From an uncultured Alphaproteobacteria bacterium (GTDB taxonomy: Bacteria; Pseudomonadota; Alphaproteobacteria; RF32; CAG-239): 19,362 bases of DNA. The notes beneath the pieces are model-generated. The model worked only from the letters and a program-made list of their open reading frames with translations, searched no databases and was not told the origin of the DNA. Numbering within the stretch: the stretch's first letter is position 1; the number at the start of each line of letters is the position of its first letter. Both the position numbers and the translations under genes were made by a program. Below, one piece after another: positions 1-7,134 of this stretch. Location: the NCBI GenBank assembly GCA_910577205.1, contig CAJTMA010000004.1:1-19362 (forward strand). Direction: 5' to 3'.

Positions 1-221
1 TGATACACCTCACAAGTATAACCAGACCAAAGCTTAAGATAAGCATAGCACGTCCATGGTAATCTGTCAATCATTAATAAGGGTCGGATTTTTGTCTGTC
101 TATTTGAGATAAATACTTTTGGGGAGTAAATAATTGTCATTCTGAGGAACAATATGATGTATGAGGCATGACTTTTAAGCTATATCGTTTAGCCAAAAAT
201 AAATGGCATACTCATATATGT
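1..221. other. No recognisable gene
   Basis: I see no convincing gene here on either strand. An in-frame ATG at 168 would extend the following gene upstream, but it lies before that gene's promoter and has no good ribosome binding site. A stretch near 137-160 resembles dispersed 'GTCATTCTGAG' repeat remnants found in many genomes, but one partial copy proves nothing. Confidence 0.5.
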
Positions 222-250
222 TTGACACTTTGCGGCAGCTGTGATATTCT
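222..250 (+). promoter_or_regulatory. Sigma-70-like promoter of the DUF1566-type gene
   Basis: TTGACA (222-227) and TATTCT (245-250) are separated by exactly 17 bases. Transcription would begin near 257, leaving a leader of about 34 bases before the ATG at 291. This supports 291 as the start, because an ATG at 168 would lie upstream of the promoter. Confidence 0.75.
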
Positions 251-290
251 AAATATAGGTTTTGATTTAGTAATATCTACGAGGTGTGTT

Positions 291-1094
291 ATGAAAACTC
301 CACTGTTTGCTTCTGTTTTATTATCTGGAACAATCCTTTATTCTTCTCCTCTTTATGCTGCCTGTACACCAGCTCCCGATTGCGCATCTTTGGGTTATAC
401 CAAGGATGTTTCCCAATGCGCTGGTGCGGCGCTTAAATGCCCGTGGGACATGACTAAAGCGGCGTGTAAGGAAAAAGCTCAGGAAGCTTCGTTGTCTGTT
501 CTTTATGGAGATGGTACGGTCAGCAAAGAAATTATCACAGGCAAAACCCCAATTGGCATAGTGTTTGATACCGACAATCGTTTGGCTGTGGCATTGACCG
601 ATGTGAAAAAAGACGGCACGGCAGGAAGCGAACAGATGCAGTGGTCAAGTATCAAATGTGATATACCAGGATTGCAGAATTGCAAATATCCGGATATTCG
701 GGATGGTCTGAATTTAACACCAATTACCTGCGGTGTCGATGGTCGTTTAAATACAAATGCAATATTGGCCAATACATGTAGCGGAACGACTTATGCGGCG
801 ACTGCCGCAAATAACTATCAACCTGCAGGTTGTGCGAAAGACTTCTGTAAAAGGTCAAAATGGTTTATACCTAGTATGAGAAATTTTCAGGATATGTATC
901 TTCAAAAGACACATATTGAGAATTTATTAGTGCGTTTAAACGTTTTGGAAGTAAATGCTTTGGGAGTAAAAGTCTATTGGTCTTCAACCGAAAGCGGTAA
1001 AGATGTTGAGTGGACGACGAAAATGGAGGAGGGAACAGGGCATTCTTACGATAAGCGTAGTTCGGCTTACCTTCGTCCGGTTCTCGCCTATTAG
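291..1094 (+). CDS. Secreted DUF1566-type (Lcl C-terminal-like) protein
   Basis: A 267-aa protein starting at ATG 291, preceded by GAGGTG 5 bases upstream and by a near-consensus promoter. Residues 1-22 look like a Sec signal peptide: a short basic start, a hydrophobic core and an end at LYAA. The mature N-terminus is rich in cysteines (CTPAPDC, then further Cys residues up to about residue 70), suggesting disulfides outside the cytoplasm. The C-terminal part has the hallmarks of the DUF1566/Lcl_C fold: a 'KWFIPSMRN' stretch, 'VYWSSTES', and a final 'AYLRPVLAY'. Proteins of this type are surface or secreted proteins, often present as multiple paralogues; their biochemical role is not established. 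It stands alone, with the convergent lexA gene downstream. The family call is fairly sure; the function is not known. Confidence 0.8.
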   Translation: MKTPLFASVLLSGTILYSSPLYAACTPAPDCASLGYTKDVSQCAGAALKCPWDMTKAACKEKAQEASLSVLYGDGTVSKEIITGKTPIGIVFDTDNRLAVALTDVKKDGTAGSEQMQWSSIKCDIPGLQNCKYPDIRDGLNLTPITCGVDGRLNTNAILANTCSGTTYAATAANNYQPAGCAKDFCKRSKWFIPSMRNFQDMYLQKTHIENLLVRLNVLEVNALGVKVYWSSTESGKDVEWTTKMEEGTGHSYDKRSSAYLRPVLAY

Positions 1095-1132
1095 GGCAAG
1101 AACAAAAGCACTGTTACGTCCAGAGCAGAGAT

Positions 1133-1158
1133 AAAAAAAAGCTCCTCAGAAGAGGAGC
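1133..1158 (-). terminator. Intrinsic terminator of lexA
   Basis: GCTCCTC (1141-1147) and GAGGAGC (1152-1158) form a 7-bp stem with a 4-base loop. On the minus strand the stem is followed by eight T (A run at 1133-1140), 19 bases after the lexA stop codon. Confidence 0.85.
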
Positions 1159-1176
1159 ATGGAGTTAGTTATGGTT

Positions 1177-1833
1177 TTAATGATATTGCCGGAGCAGGCC
1201 GCTTAAAACACCTTGAATTTTGACACGGTTGGCGGGCAGGCGGCGGGTTTGATAATCCTTATTGCAGGGAACCAGCAAAATATCGCTTTTATCGCGCTTG
1301 ATAACTTTCAAGGTTGCTTCACATTCGTCAACCAATGCAACGGCAATATCCCCGTTATTGGCGCTGTCTGTTTTTTTGATGATAACCGTATCGCCGTCTA
1401 AAATGCCTGCTTCAATCATGGAATCCCCTTCAATCGTCAAAGCATAAAATTGGCCGCGGGTGACCATATCAAACGGAACAGATACTTGTTCGCTTTCATT
1501 GGCGATAGCTTCAATCGGCGTACCGGCAGCAATTTTTCCGTAAAGCGGAATTTGCGCGGCTGCGGTTTGCAAAGCTTGCTCGCGTTTTTTTTCTTCCTCA
1601 ATAATAGCGCTGGGCTTAAATTTGGGCATACGCACAACTTCCAAAGCGCGGGCTTTGTGCGGCAGCCGTTTAATGAAGTTTCTTTCTTCCAGAGAAGCGA
1701 TTAAAGCGTGAATGCCGGATTTTGATTTCAGGCCGACAGCCCCCTTCATTTCCTCAAATGAAGGGGAGCACCCGGTTTCCTTTAAAACCTTATTGATAAA
1801 CATTAACAGCTTGTATTGTTTCTCTGTCAGCAT
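1177..1833 (-). CDS. lexA: LexA SOS repressor
   Basis: LexA represses DNA-damage genes and inactivates itself by cleavage when stimulated by RecA filaments. The 218-aa protein starts at ATG 1833 with GGAGG 5 bases upstream; an in-frame TTG at 1851 lies upstream of that site and is rejected. The N-terminal winged helix-turn-helix covers about residues 1-65. The C-terminal S24 protease part shows the Ala103-Gly104 cleavage site in KIAAGTP, the nucleophile Ser138 in GDSMIEAG, and the general-base Lys176 in ATLKVIK. Length is slightly above the roughly 200 aa of E. coli LexA because of a charged linker (about 78-92). The promoter overlaps an SOS-box-like operator, so autoregulation is expected. 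A good terminator follows the gene. Confidence 0.96.
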   Translation of the reverse strand: MLTEKQYKLLMFINKVLKETGCSPSFEEMKGAVGLKSKSGIHALIASLEERNFIKRLPHKARALEVVRMPKFKPSAIIEEEKKREQALQTAAAQIPLYGKIAAGTPIEAIANESEQVSVPFDMVTRGQFYALTIEGDSMIEAGILDGDTVIIKKTDSANNGDIAVALVDECEATLKVIKRDKSDILLVPCNKDYQTRRLPANRVKIQGVLSGLLRQYH

Positions 1834-1853
1834 AGCTGCCTCCGATAACAAAA

Positions 1854-1890
1854 GTAGAACAAATCACTTGAATTTGTTCTACTTTAGTTC
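1854..1890. promoter_or_regulatory. SOS box (LexA operator) with an extra palindrome
   Basis: GTTC-N7-GTTC lies at 1876-1890 and matches the alphaproteobacterial LexA box. The first GTTC is also part of an 11-bp perfect inverted repeat (1854-1864 with 1872-1882, 7-base spacer). The box overlaps the proposed lexA -10 element, and the inverted repeat lies between it and the lexA ribosome binding site. Confidence 0.8.
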
Positions 1891-1904
1891 TGTTATCTTG
1901 TCAA
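1876..1904 (-). promoter_or_regulatory. lexA promoter
   Basis: On the minus strand, TTGACA (1904-1899) is followed after 17 bases by TAGAAC (1881-1876). The -10 is weak but sits inside the SOS box, as expected for an autoregulated lexA promoter. It begins 7 bases after the stop codon of the upstream gene. Confidence 0.6.
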
Positions 1905-1910
1905 GAGATA

Positions 1911-3209
1911 TTATACATCTCTTCCGAATTTCTTGTTCCGCAGCGCTTCAGAATACAAATCTTTTTTCTTATCCTGCTTTTTCGGTTGTGCAACTTTGGT
2001 TGCCTTTTTCCCCTTTGTCTGTTTTTCTGCAATATTGATTTTTTTCAATTCCAGATTAGTCGGCAGTTTAAGCTTAGTCTGAGGCAGCAGAGTTCCGGCC
2101 AGCATATCGTCTTTAGATAATTTTTTTATCTTTCTTTTGGCCTTTTCCGCTTGCAGGATAGCTGCTTTCTTTTCTTCCTGCAAATCAAACCAGCTGCGGG
2201 TATCATCGTTTGCCGGTGTTGCCAAGGCCAGCAAGTTAGCGAATTGCTCTTGCTTCCAGTTAATTGTTGTATCATTCAAGGTGGCAACCGCCCGTTTTCG
2301 CAAAGCCGCATAATGGTCTTTTCCAGCCTGCGGCGGGTACAGTTCATTAATAAATTCGGCCGAATTCAGTTGGCTTTCATCACCTTTGTGTCTTTTCATA
2401 AAGCTAATCATTTTCATGGCTATTTTATTGCGCCAGGCAGGTCTTTGAACTGTGAGTTGATGTATGGCCGACAAGATAACCGGATGCAGCTTTTTAATGC
2501 TGGCTTTGCTTCCGGCCTCATTCAATTTTTTTTGAATGGCTTGAAAATTTTCAGGGCTGTATTTTTCGACCATATAGTCTTCAAAAGCAACGGTCATCTG
2601 ATGTTCCATTTTCTTGGCAACCGCCTGCCAGTTGGCTTTGCCGACGCCGCCTTTTTTCAAAGCCTGATAGACATTCTTATGTTCTTCTTGCGTTTCCAGC
2701 CATTTTAAAAATTTCGAAGCGTGTCCCGGGCTCATTTGGTTAAGGCCGCGATAATCGCCGTGGTTGTTCCATGTGGCAACAGAGCTGACATTTTTACCGA
2801 TTCCCGCGCCGTTGGTTTCAAAGGTCGATGATAACCAGCAAGGAGAACCGTTGCAAATTTCGTTATAATATTTTCCGGGATATGCTCTAAATTCAGCCGC
2901 ATTGGAAAAATCAAGCGCCGATACTTTATCATCCTTTTCATTAGGGGTGCTGCTTGGTGCTTTAACTTCTTTGCGAATTCCGTCAGGAACAGAAGTTTCT
3001 CTCTCCGGTGTATTGGCTTTCAGGCTGAAACTGGACAGGAAAAGCATTGTCGCCGCGCCATAAGCTTTAATTTTGGGCCAGTTTTCTTTTGTTTTTTCAA
3101 TAAGGTCAAATTCGTTGGCAAACACCCATGCCCGTTTCAAAGACTGTGATGTTTTTTCCAACCAAAAACTCCACCCGCTGCGGGTGGTTTCACTCGTATC
3201 TTCTTTCAT
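1911..3209 (-). CDS. Exported protein, possible peptidoglycan-hydrolase-like fold
   Basis: A 432-aa protein starting at ATG 3209, with CGGAG upstream; an in-frame TTG at 3230 is upstream of this site and rejected. A hydrophobic segment (about residues 49-65, ending FSLKAN) follows a charged N-terminus and could be a signal anchor that exports the rest. Residues 119-160 hold two Cys (119, 124) and the pattern 'TFETNGAGIG...GDYRGLNQMS'. This resembles the Glu...Gly-Asp..Gly..Gln core of phage-type muramidase and transglycosylase-like domains, with Glu131 in the catalytic position. This is pattern recognition only. The last 80 residues are very Lys-rich and look disordered. It lies immediately upstream of lexA on the same strand, with no obvious terminator between them, so some readthrough is possible. 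Confident as a gene, weak on function. Confidence 0.8.
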   Translation of the reverse strand: MKEDTSETTRSGWSFWLEKTSQSLKRAWVFANEFDLIEKTKENWPKIKAYGAATMLFLSSFSLKANTPERETSVPDGIRKEVKAPSSTPNEKDDKVSALDFSNAAEFRAYPGKYYNEICNGSPCWLSSTFETNGAGIGKNVSSVATWNNHGDYRGLNQMSPGHASKFLKWLETQEEHKNVYQALKKGGVGKANWQAVAKKMEHQMTVAFEDYMVEKYSPENFQAIQKKLNEAGSKASIKKLHPVILSAIHQLTVQRPAWRNKIAMKMISFMKRHKGDESQLNSAEFINELYPPQAGKDHYAALRKRAVATLNDTTINWKQEQFANLLALATPANDDTRSWFDLQEEKKAAILQAEKAKRKIKKLSKDDMLAGTLLPQTKLKLPTNLELKKINIAEKQTKGKKATKVAQPKKQDKKKDLYSEALRNKKFGRDV

Positions 3210-3284
3210 ATTTTTTCTCCGTTTATTCAAAGATAAAATAATATTTCTGAAAAAAATTGTCTAGAGAAAAATCATACTTTTTTA

Positions 3285-3313
3285 TTGAAAAATGTTACGC
3301 TTATGTTTATAGT
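3285..3313 (+). promoter_or_regulatory. Sigma-70-like promoter of lysS
   Basis: TTGAAA (3285-3290) and TATAGT (3308-3313) are 17 bases apart. Transcription would start near 3320, about 30 bases before the lysS ATG. Confidence 0.7.
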
Positions 3314-3349
3314 GTTGGCGATTTTAATATATTGATTGGAATTATAAAA

Positions 3350-4822
3350 ATGAGCGAAGAGACAAATATCCATCGTGAGTCGCGCCTGGCAAAGCTGAAA
3401 GCCTTGGAAGAAGCCGGGTATAATCCTTATCCTTACCGTTTTCAGCCGACAGCTTTTGCGGCCGAACTGCAGGAAAAATATAAGGATTTGGAAGCCGGAA
3501 CCGACACTGAAGACCGTGTAACCATCGCCGGACGCGCCATGGCCGTCCGTAACAGCGGTATGTTTATTGATATCAAGGATAAAAGCGGTAAAATTCAGGC
3601 TTTTTGCCACAAAAACCACTTGTCGGAAGAAGAACAGGCTCGTTTAAAGAACCTTGATGTCGGGGATATCGTCGGCATCAGCGGCTACGTTCGCCGTACG
3701 CCGCGGGGAGAACTGTCTATCGCTGCCGAAAAATTTGATATTATCGCTAAGTCTTTACAGCCGCTGCCTGAAAAATTTCATGGCTTGACGGATATTGATG
3801 CCCGTTATCGCCAGCGCTATGTCGATTTCATCATGAATGATGACAGTCGAGAGATTTTTGAAAAACGCTGCAAAATTACCTCGGCAGTTCGCCACTATTT
3901 TGAAGAAAACGGCTTCTTGGAAGTAGAAACGCCGATGCTCCATCCGATTATGGGCGGCGCGAATGCCAAACCGTTTATCACTCATCACAATACGCTGGAT
4001 ATGGACTTATATCTGCGTATTGCGCCGGAACTTTATCTGAAACGTCTGGTCGTTGGCGGTTTTGACCGCGTGTTCGAAATCGGCCGCAATTTCCGCAACG
4101 AGGGAATTGATAAAAGCCATAATCCAGAGTTTACGGCTCTTGAAGCTTATCAGGCTTATGCTGACTATAATGATATGGCTGAGCTGATTCCCAATCTGAT
4201 TGCATATGTTGCAGAAAAGGTATTGGGGACATCAGTCATTACCGTAGGTGAACATGAGATTGATTTGCGCAAACCTTGGGTTAAGAAGTCTATGGTCGAT
4301 TTGGTAAAAGAATATACCGGGGCTGATTTCTTGACTGCCGAAACATTGGAAGAAGCCAAAGAGCTGGCTAAATCTGTCGGTGTTGATGCCGGGGATTGTA
4401 TTTCTTGGGGCAAGGTGATTTCTGAAGTCTTTGATGCCCGCGTTGAAGCTCATTTGATAGAACCGACCTTGGTTATGGATATGCCGCGCGATATTTCGCC
4501 GTTGGCTAAAACACACCGCAGCAATCCGCGATTGGTGGAACATTTTGACGCTTACATTGCCGGTATGGAAATGGGTTGTGCTTATTCCGAATTATCCAAT
4601 CCGTTAGAACAGCGTGCCCGTTTTGATGCTCAGAGTGCTGACCGCGAAGCTGGCGACGATGAAGCCCAAATGCTGGATGAAGATTTCGTCACGGCATTGG
4701 AAAATGGTTTCCCGCCGTCAGGAGGTATGGGTATGGGTATCGACCGTTTGGCGATTCTCTTAACCGGCGCTGCTACTATCCGTGATGTTATCGCTTTCCC
4801 GACCCTGCGTAAGAGGGACTAA
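3350..4822 (+). CDS. lysS: Lysyl-tRNA synthetase, class II
   Basis: LysRS charges tRNA-Lys with lysine in the cytoplasm, using ATP. The 490-aa protein (E. coli LysS is about 505) starts at ATG 3350 (MSEETNIHRES), downstream of the promoter; an in-frame TTG at 3257 precedes the promoter and is rejected. The N-terminal OB fold for anticodon binding covers about residues 55-170. The class II core follows, with motif 2 as FRNEGIDKSHNPEF (from Phe248) and motif 3 as GMGMGIDRLAILLTG (Asp465-Arg466) near the C-terminus. The ribosome binding site is weak (GGA). A deacetylase gene begins 2 bases after the stop, so the two are probably co-transcribed. Many alphaproteobacteria instead carry the unrelated class I LysRS. 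Confidence 0.97.
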   Translation: MSEETNIHRESRLAKLKALEEAGYNPYPYRFQPTAFAAELQEKYKDLEAGTDTEDRVTIAGRAMAVRNSGMFIDIKDKSGKIQAFCHKNHLSEEEQARLKNLDVGDIVGISGYVRRTPRGELSIAAEKFDIIAKSLQPLPEKFHGLTDIDARYRQRYVDFIMNDDSREIFEKRCKITSAVRHYFEENGFLEVETPMLHPIMGGANAKPFITHHNTLDMDLYLRIAPELYLKRLVVGGFDRVFEIGRNFRNEGIDKSHNPEFTALEAYQAYADYNDMAELIPNLIAYVAEKVLGTSVITVGEHEIDLRKPWVKKSMVDLVKEYTGADFLTAETLEEAKELAKSVGVDAGDCISWGKVISEVFDARVEAHLIEPTLVMDMPRDISPLAKTHRSNPRLVEHFDAYIAGMEMGCAYSELSNPLEQRARFDAQSADREAGDDEAQMLDEDFVTALENGFPPSGGMGMGIDRLAILLTGAATIRDVIAFPTLRKRD

Positions 4823-4824
4823 TC

Positions 4825-6087
4825 TTGACGAAAGAACGCAGCCCGCAGACTTTGCCGCAGCGGTATTTGGAAAGAAAATTCAGAAATATGTTTAAAAAAT
4901 ATTTCAGTTCTTTCCGCCGCTTGGTAGTTTGCGGGCTGTTTTTTGCGATATTTGCCGTTTTGCTGAACCGCCATACCTGGCGGTTTGATTTGCGCCACCA
5001 ACTGCCGGCCGAAAGCAATATTGAGTTTTCATATGCCGAAGAAAGCATTGTTGTCGAAGAGAAAAAGCCGATTACAATTGAAGCTGAAACGCCGTGGCTG
5101 CGGCAACAGCAGGATGAAGATTACTTGCGCCAGGCTTTGGATGAGGAGCTGGACGCAAATGCCATGGCTGGAGAAGAGATAAAGCAGGCCGTTTCTTTTC
5201 CTGAAAAGCCTGTCGAGCCTGAATTGTTGGCTGAAATGCCGGTGATTGATAATTTGCCGGCTGCTTCGGAGGCTCATGAAGAGGACTATTCGCATTACGA
5301 AGAAACGCCGTCGGTCGAAATCATTGATGACACACATTCTTCCCGCCGCCGTGTTCGGGATATGAAGATTGAAATACAAGCCAAGCCGCCTTACTTCGGC
5401 CCTCGTCCGGTGATTGCCGTTGTCATTGACGATATGGGGGATAATGTCCGCCGTACCAGAGATATAAGCTCTCTGGCAGCCCCCTTAACCGCCTCGTTCT
5501 TAACTTATCCGCCGCATATTGATACCCAGGTTGCTCGCTCTGTTAAATCCGGGCATGAGATAATGCTCCATGTGCCGATGCAGCCGAAGTCCAATATCAA
5601 CCTGAGTGCGGATATTCTGACCGTTGATATGACGCCGGAGGAAGTTCATGATAAATTGGCGGCAATGTTAGCCGGCTTTCCTGATATCAAAGGGATTAAT
5701 AACCACATGGGCAGCCGTTTGACAGAAGACCTTCCGCGAATGGAAGAAATTATGAAAGTTTTGAAAAGCCGTGAGCTGTTCTTTCTAGATTCGAAAACGA
5801 CACCGCGTTCTGTTGGCGATAAAACTGCAAAGAAATACGGTGTTGACTATGCAACGCGTAATGTCTTTCTGGATAACCGCAATGAACTGGATTATATTCT
5901 CGGGCAGTTGGCGCAAACTGAAAAAATTGCCCGTAAGAACGGCTATGCCATTGCCATAGGGCACCCGAAGTCGCAAACCTATGAGGCTCTGAAAAAATGG
6001 CTGCCGACGTTGGATGAAAAGCAGCTGGAGCTGGTGCACTTGAGCCAAATCGTTTCGGTGTTAAACGGTCGCGGCACTTCCCGGTAG
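4825..6087 (+). CDS. Divergent polysaccharide deacetylase family protein (YibQ-like)
   Basis: A 420-aa membrane-anchored protein starting at TTG 4825, 2 bases after lysS, with AGAGGGA just upstream. An ATG at 4888 is possible but lacks a good ribosome binding site. Residues about 33-47 (LVVCGLFFAIFAVLL) form one transmembrane segment. An acidic, probably disordered linker follows, to about residue 190. The C-terminal domain (about 195-415) matches the divergent polysaccharide deacetylase family (PF04748, COG2861): 'VIAVVIDDMG' with Asp202-Asp203, 'MLHVPMQP' with His249, 'INNHMGSRLT' with His294, then 'FFLDSKTT' and 'AIGHP'. These form the metal-site pattern of a deacetylase barrel. The domain should lie in the periplasm and may act on cell-wall or other polysaccharide; the true substrate is unknown. 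A strong terminator follows. Confidence 0.9.
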   Translation: MTKERSPQTLPQRYLERKFRNMFKKYFSSFRRLVVCGLFFAIFAVLLNRHTWRFDLRHQLPAESNIEFSYAEESIVVEEKKPITIEAETPWLRQQQDEDYLRQALDEELDANAMAGEEIKQAVSFPEKPVEPELLAEMPVIDNLPAASEAHEEDYSHYEETPSVEIIDDTHSSRRRVRDMKIEIQAKPPYFGPRPVIAVVIDDMGDNVRRTRDISSLAAPLTASFLTYPPHIDTQVARSVKSGHEIMLHVPMQPKSNINLSADILTVDMTPEEVHDKLAAMLAGFPDIKGINNHMGSRLTEDLPRMEEIMKVLKSRELFFLDSKTTPRSVGDKTAKKYGVDYATRNVFLDNRNELDYILGQLAQTEKIARKNGYAIAIGHPKSQTYEALKKWLPTLDEKQLELVHLSQIVSVLNGRGTSR

Positions 6088-6088
6088 G

Positions 6089-6132
6089 ACTATAATAAAA
6101 AAAGGTGCTCAAGCACCTTTTTTTATTATAGT
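6089..6132. terminator. Bidirectional intrinsic terminator
   Basis: Two perfect 21-base inverted arms (6089-6109 and 6112-6132) surround a 2-base centre. The core GGTGCT/AGCACC is flanked by an A run and a T run, so the hairpin works in both directions. It separates the convergent deacetylase gene (stop at 6087) and the small gene ending at 6135. Confidence 0.92.
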
Positions 6133-6134
6133 TC

Positions 6135-6296
6135 TTAAAGCGGACACTCACAACTTTTGGATTTCTTTTCCATGCGTTGATGATCTTTCATAATCTGCTT
6201 ATGCTCTTTCATCAACATTTTGTGGTCAGCCATAATCTGTTTATGATCAGCTTTAAGTTTAGCCATTTCTTTTTGCAGTTTTTCGGTATTATCCAT
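6135..6296 (-). CDS. Small His-rich heptad-repeat protein
   Basis: A 53-aa protein from ATG 6296 (MDNTEKLQKEM), preceded by AGGAG 7 bases upstream; the longer in-frame extension to 6353 lies upstream of that site. The centre is a run of 7-residue units, each with one His, of the form D/E-H-K-x-I/L-M-x (ADHKQIM, ADHKMLM, KEHKQIM, KDHQRM). This should form an alpha-helical coiled coil with His on one stripe. It ends in Lys-rich sequence followed by CECPL. The repeated His and the closing CxC suggest metal binding, but no family is recognised. It lies downstream of the 49-aa gene on the same strand and probably shares its transcript. Confidence 0.75.
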   Translation of the reverse strand: MDNTEKLQKEMAKLKADHKQIMADHKMLMKEHKQIMKDHQRMEKKSKSCECPL

Positions 6297-6362
6297 TTTT
6301 TTTCTCCTTTTACGTTGACGAAAAAAATATATACCGCACAACTGCAAATTCAATATTTCAGC

Positions 6363-6512
6363 TTATTGGAAGTCGCGAACAGCTTTGTCTGTTGCGAAAT
6401 CGCTGGTACGGGAAATAGTGTTGTTGACTGATGTTGACAGATAGTTGTCATAGTAATATTTTCCGCCGTAAGCCAAGGCTGCCAAAACAATTAAATAAAA
6501 AATAACTTTCAT
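6363..6512 (-). CDS. Small membrane-anchored or secreted peptide, 49 aa
   Basis: This gene starts at ATG 6512 with an ideal AGGAGG 5 bases upstream and ends at TAA 6363. The protein begins MKVIFYLIVLAALAYGG, a hydrophobic segment that is either a signal peptide or a single transmembrane anchor. It continues with a short polar tail rich in Tyr, Thr, Ser and Asp (ending KAVRDFQ). No family is recognised. It is divergent from the lysozyme-inhibitor lipoprotein gene and 66 bases upstream of the His-rich small protein gene on its own strand. The excellent ribosome binding site and the hydrophobic N-terminus argue that it is real despite its size. Confidence 0.72.
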   Translation of the reverse strand: MKVIFYLIVLAALAYGGKYYYDNYLSTSVNNTISRTSDFATDKAVRDFQ

Positions 6513-6617
6513 GTTTTCCTCCTGTTATGATTAATTGGATACAGTAATTTTATATATCAGTGATTAATACTGCTTTAACAAAATATATCTGGCAAAAAAT
6601 TTTTTAACTCCTGATTA

Positions 6618-6664
6618 GATTGATTTTTGAGATTAGATGATTAAATCAGTTTGGCAAATCAATC
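6618..6664. repeat. Inverted repeat between divergent genes
   Basis: GATTGATTT (6618-6626) and AAATCAATC (6656-6664) are 9-base inverted arms 29 bases apart. They lie in the 167-base gap between the divergent 49-aa gene and the lipoprotein gene, and could form a hairpin or operator. No clear promoter could be assigned in the gap. Confidence 0.3.
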
Positions 6665-6679
6665 AAAAAGGAAAATGCC

Positions 6680-6982
6680 ATGATGAAATATTTATTAGCA
6701 GGACTTCCGCTGCTGTTGGCAGCCTGCTCCAGTACTGTAGATGTACAGGATGAAGCAGAATACAAATGCGGCGAACAAATTGTCTACGCCCAGATGCTGG
6801 ATGATGAGTCGATGATTGTCAAAATCAATGGCGTCAATAACGTGTTGGCCAGAGTAGCTTCCGCAAGCGGAGAAAGATATGAAAATATTGCCACTCGCGT
6901 AACTTTCTCAGAAATGGATGGTGAAAAGTATCTGTCGATTAATGGCCGGAACTATCCGGTCTGCCAGGAAATCAAACGCTAA
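6680..6982 (+). CDS. mliC: MliC-like lysozyme inhibitor lipoprotein
   Basis: A 100-aa lipoprotein starting at ATG 6680 (or the adjacent ATG 6683), with AAGGAAA upstream. Residues 1-16 are a lipoprotein signal peptide ending in the lipobox LAAC (Cys16), so the mature protein should be membrane-anchored. The rest matches the MliC/PliC family (PF09864), which binds and blocks C-type lysozymes of animal hosts. It has 'YKCG' (Cys30), a run of short strands, 'LARVASASGERYENI' matching the family signature, and 'YPVCQEI' (Cys95). Cys30 and Cys95 would form the family disulfide. Length is typical. It is a single-gene transcript, with a strong terminator after it. The symbol is by family resemblance and the target lysozyme is untested. 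Confidence 0.78.
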   Translation: MMKYLLAGLPLLLAACSSTVDVQDEAEYKCGEQIVYAQMLDDESMIVKINGVNNVLARVASASGERYENIATRVTFSEMDGEKYLSINGRNYPVCQEIKR

Positions 6983-6993
6983 ATCAGCGGGCA

Positions 6994-7016
6994 GGGGCGG
7001 CTTTCCGCCCCTTTTT
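6994..7016 (+). terminator. Intrinsic terminator of the MliC-like gene
   Basis: GGGGCGG (6994-7000) and CCGCCCC (7005-7011) form a GC-rich 7-bp stem with a 4-base loop, followed by five T. It begins 11 bases after the stop codon. Confidence 0.92.
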
Positions 7017-7074
7017 CTTTTTCTGAAATATGTTGCAATATTAGTTGTTGTGAAAATTTAAGAACAACGAAAAA

Positions 7075-7104
7075 TTGATGTTGATTATTATAAAAAACTA
7101 TAGT
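7075..7104 (+). promoter_or_regulatory. Possible promoter of the glycosyltransferase gene
   Basis: TTGATG (7075-7080) and TATAGT (7099-7104) are 18 bases apart, placing the start of transcription about 24 bases before the ATG at 7135. The region is AT-rich, so chance matches are possible. Confidence 0.45.
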
Positions 7105-7134
7105 AGGTATAAGACAAATACGAGGGAGTTTATC

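Noticed and set aside
2151..2708. 185-codon plus-strand frame
   Set aside because: It is a shadow of the 432-aa minus-strand gene, with no promoter or ribosome binding site and a Phe-rich composition typical of antisense frames.
5750..6151. 133-codon minus-strand frame over the deacetylase gene
   Set aside because: It is antisense to a clear conserved domain and crosses the terminator hairpin.
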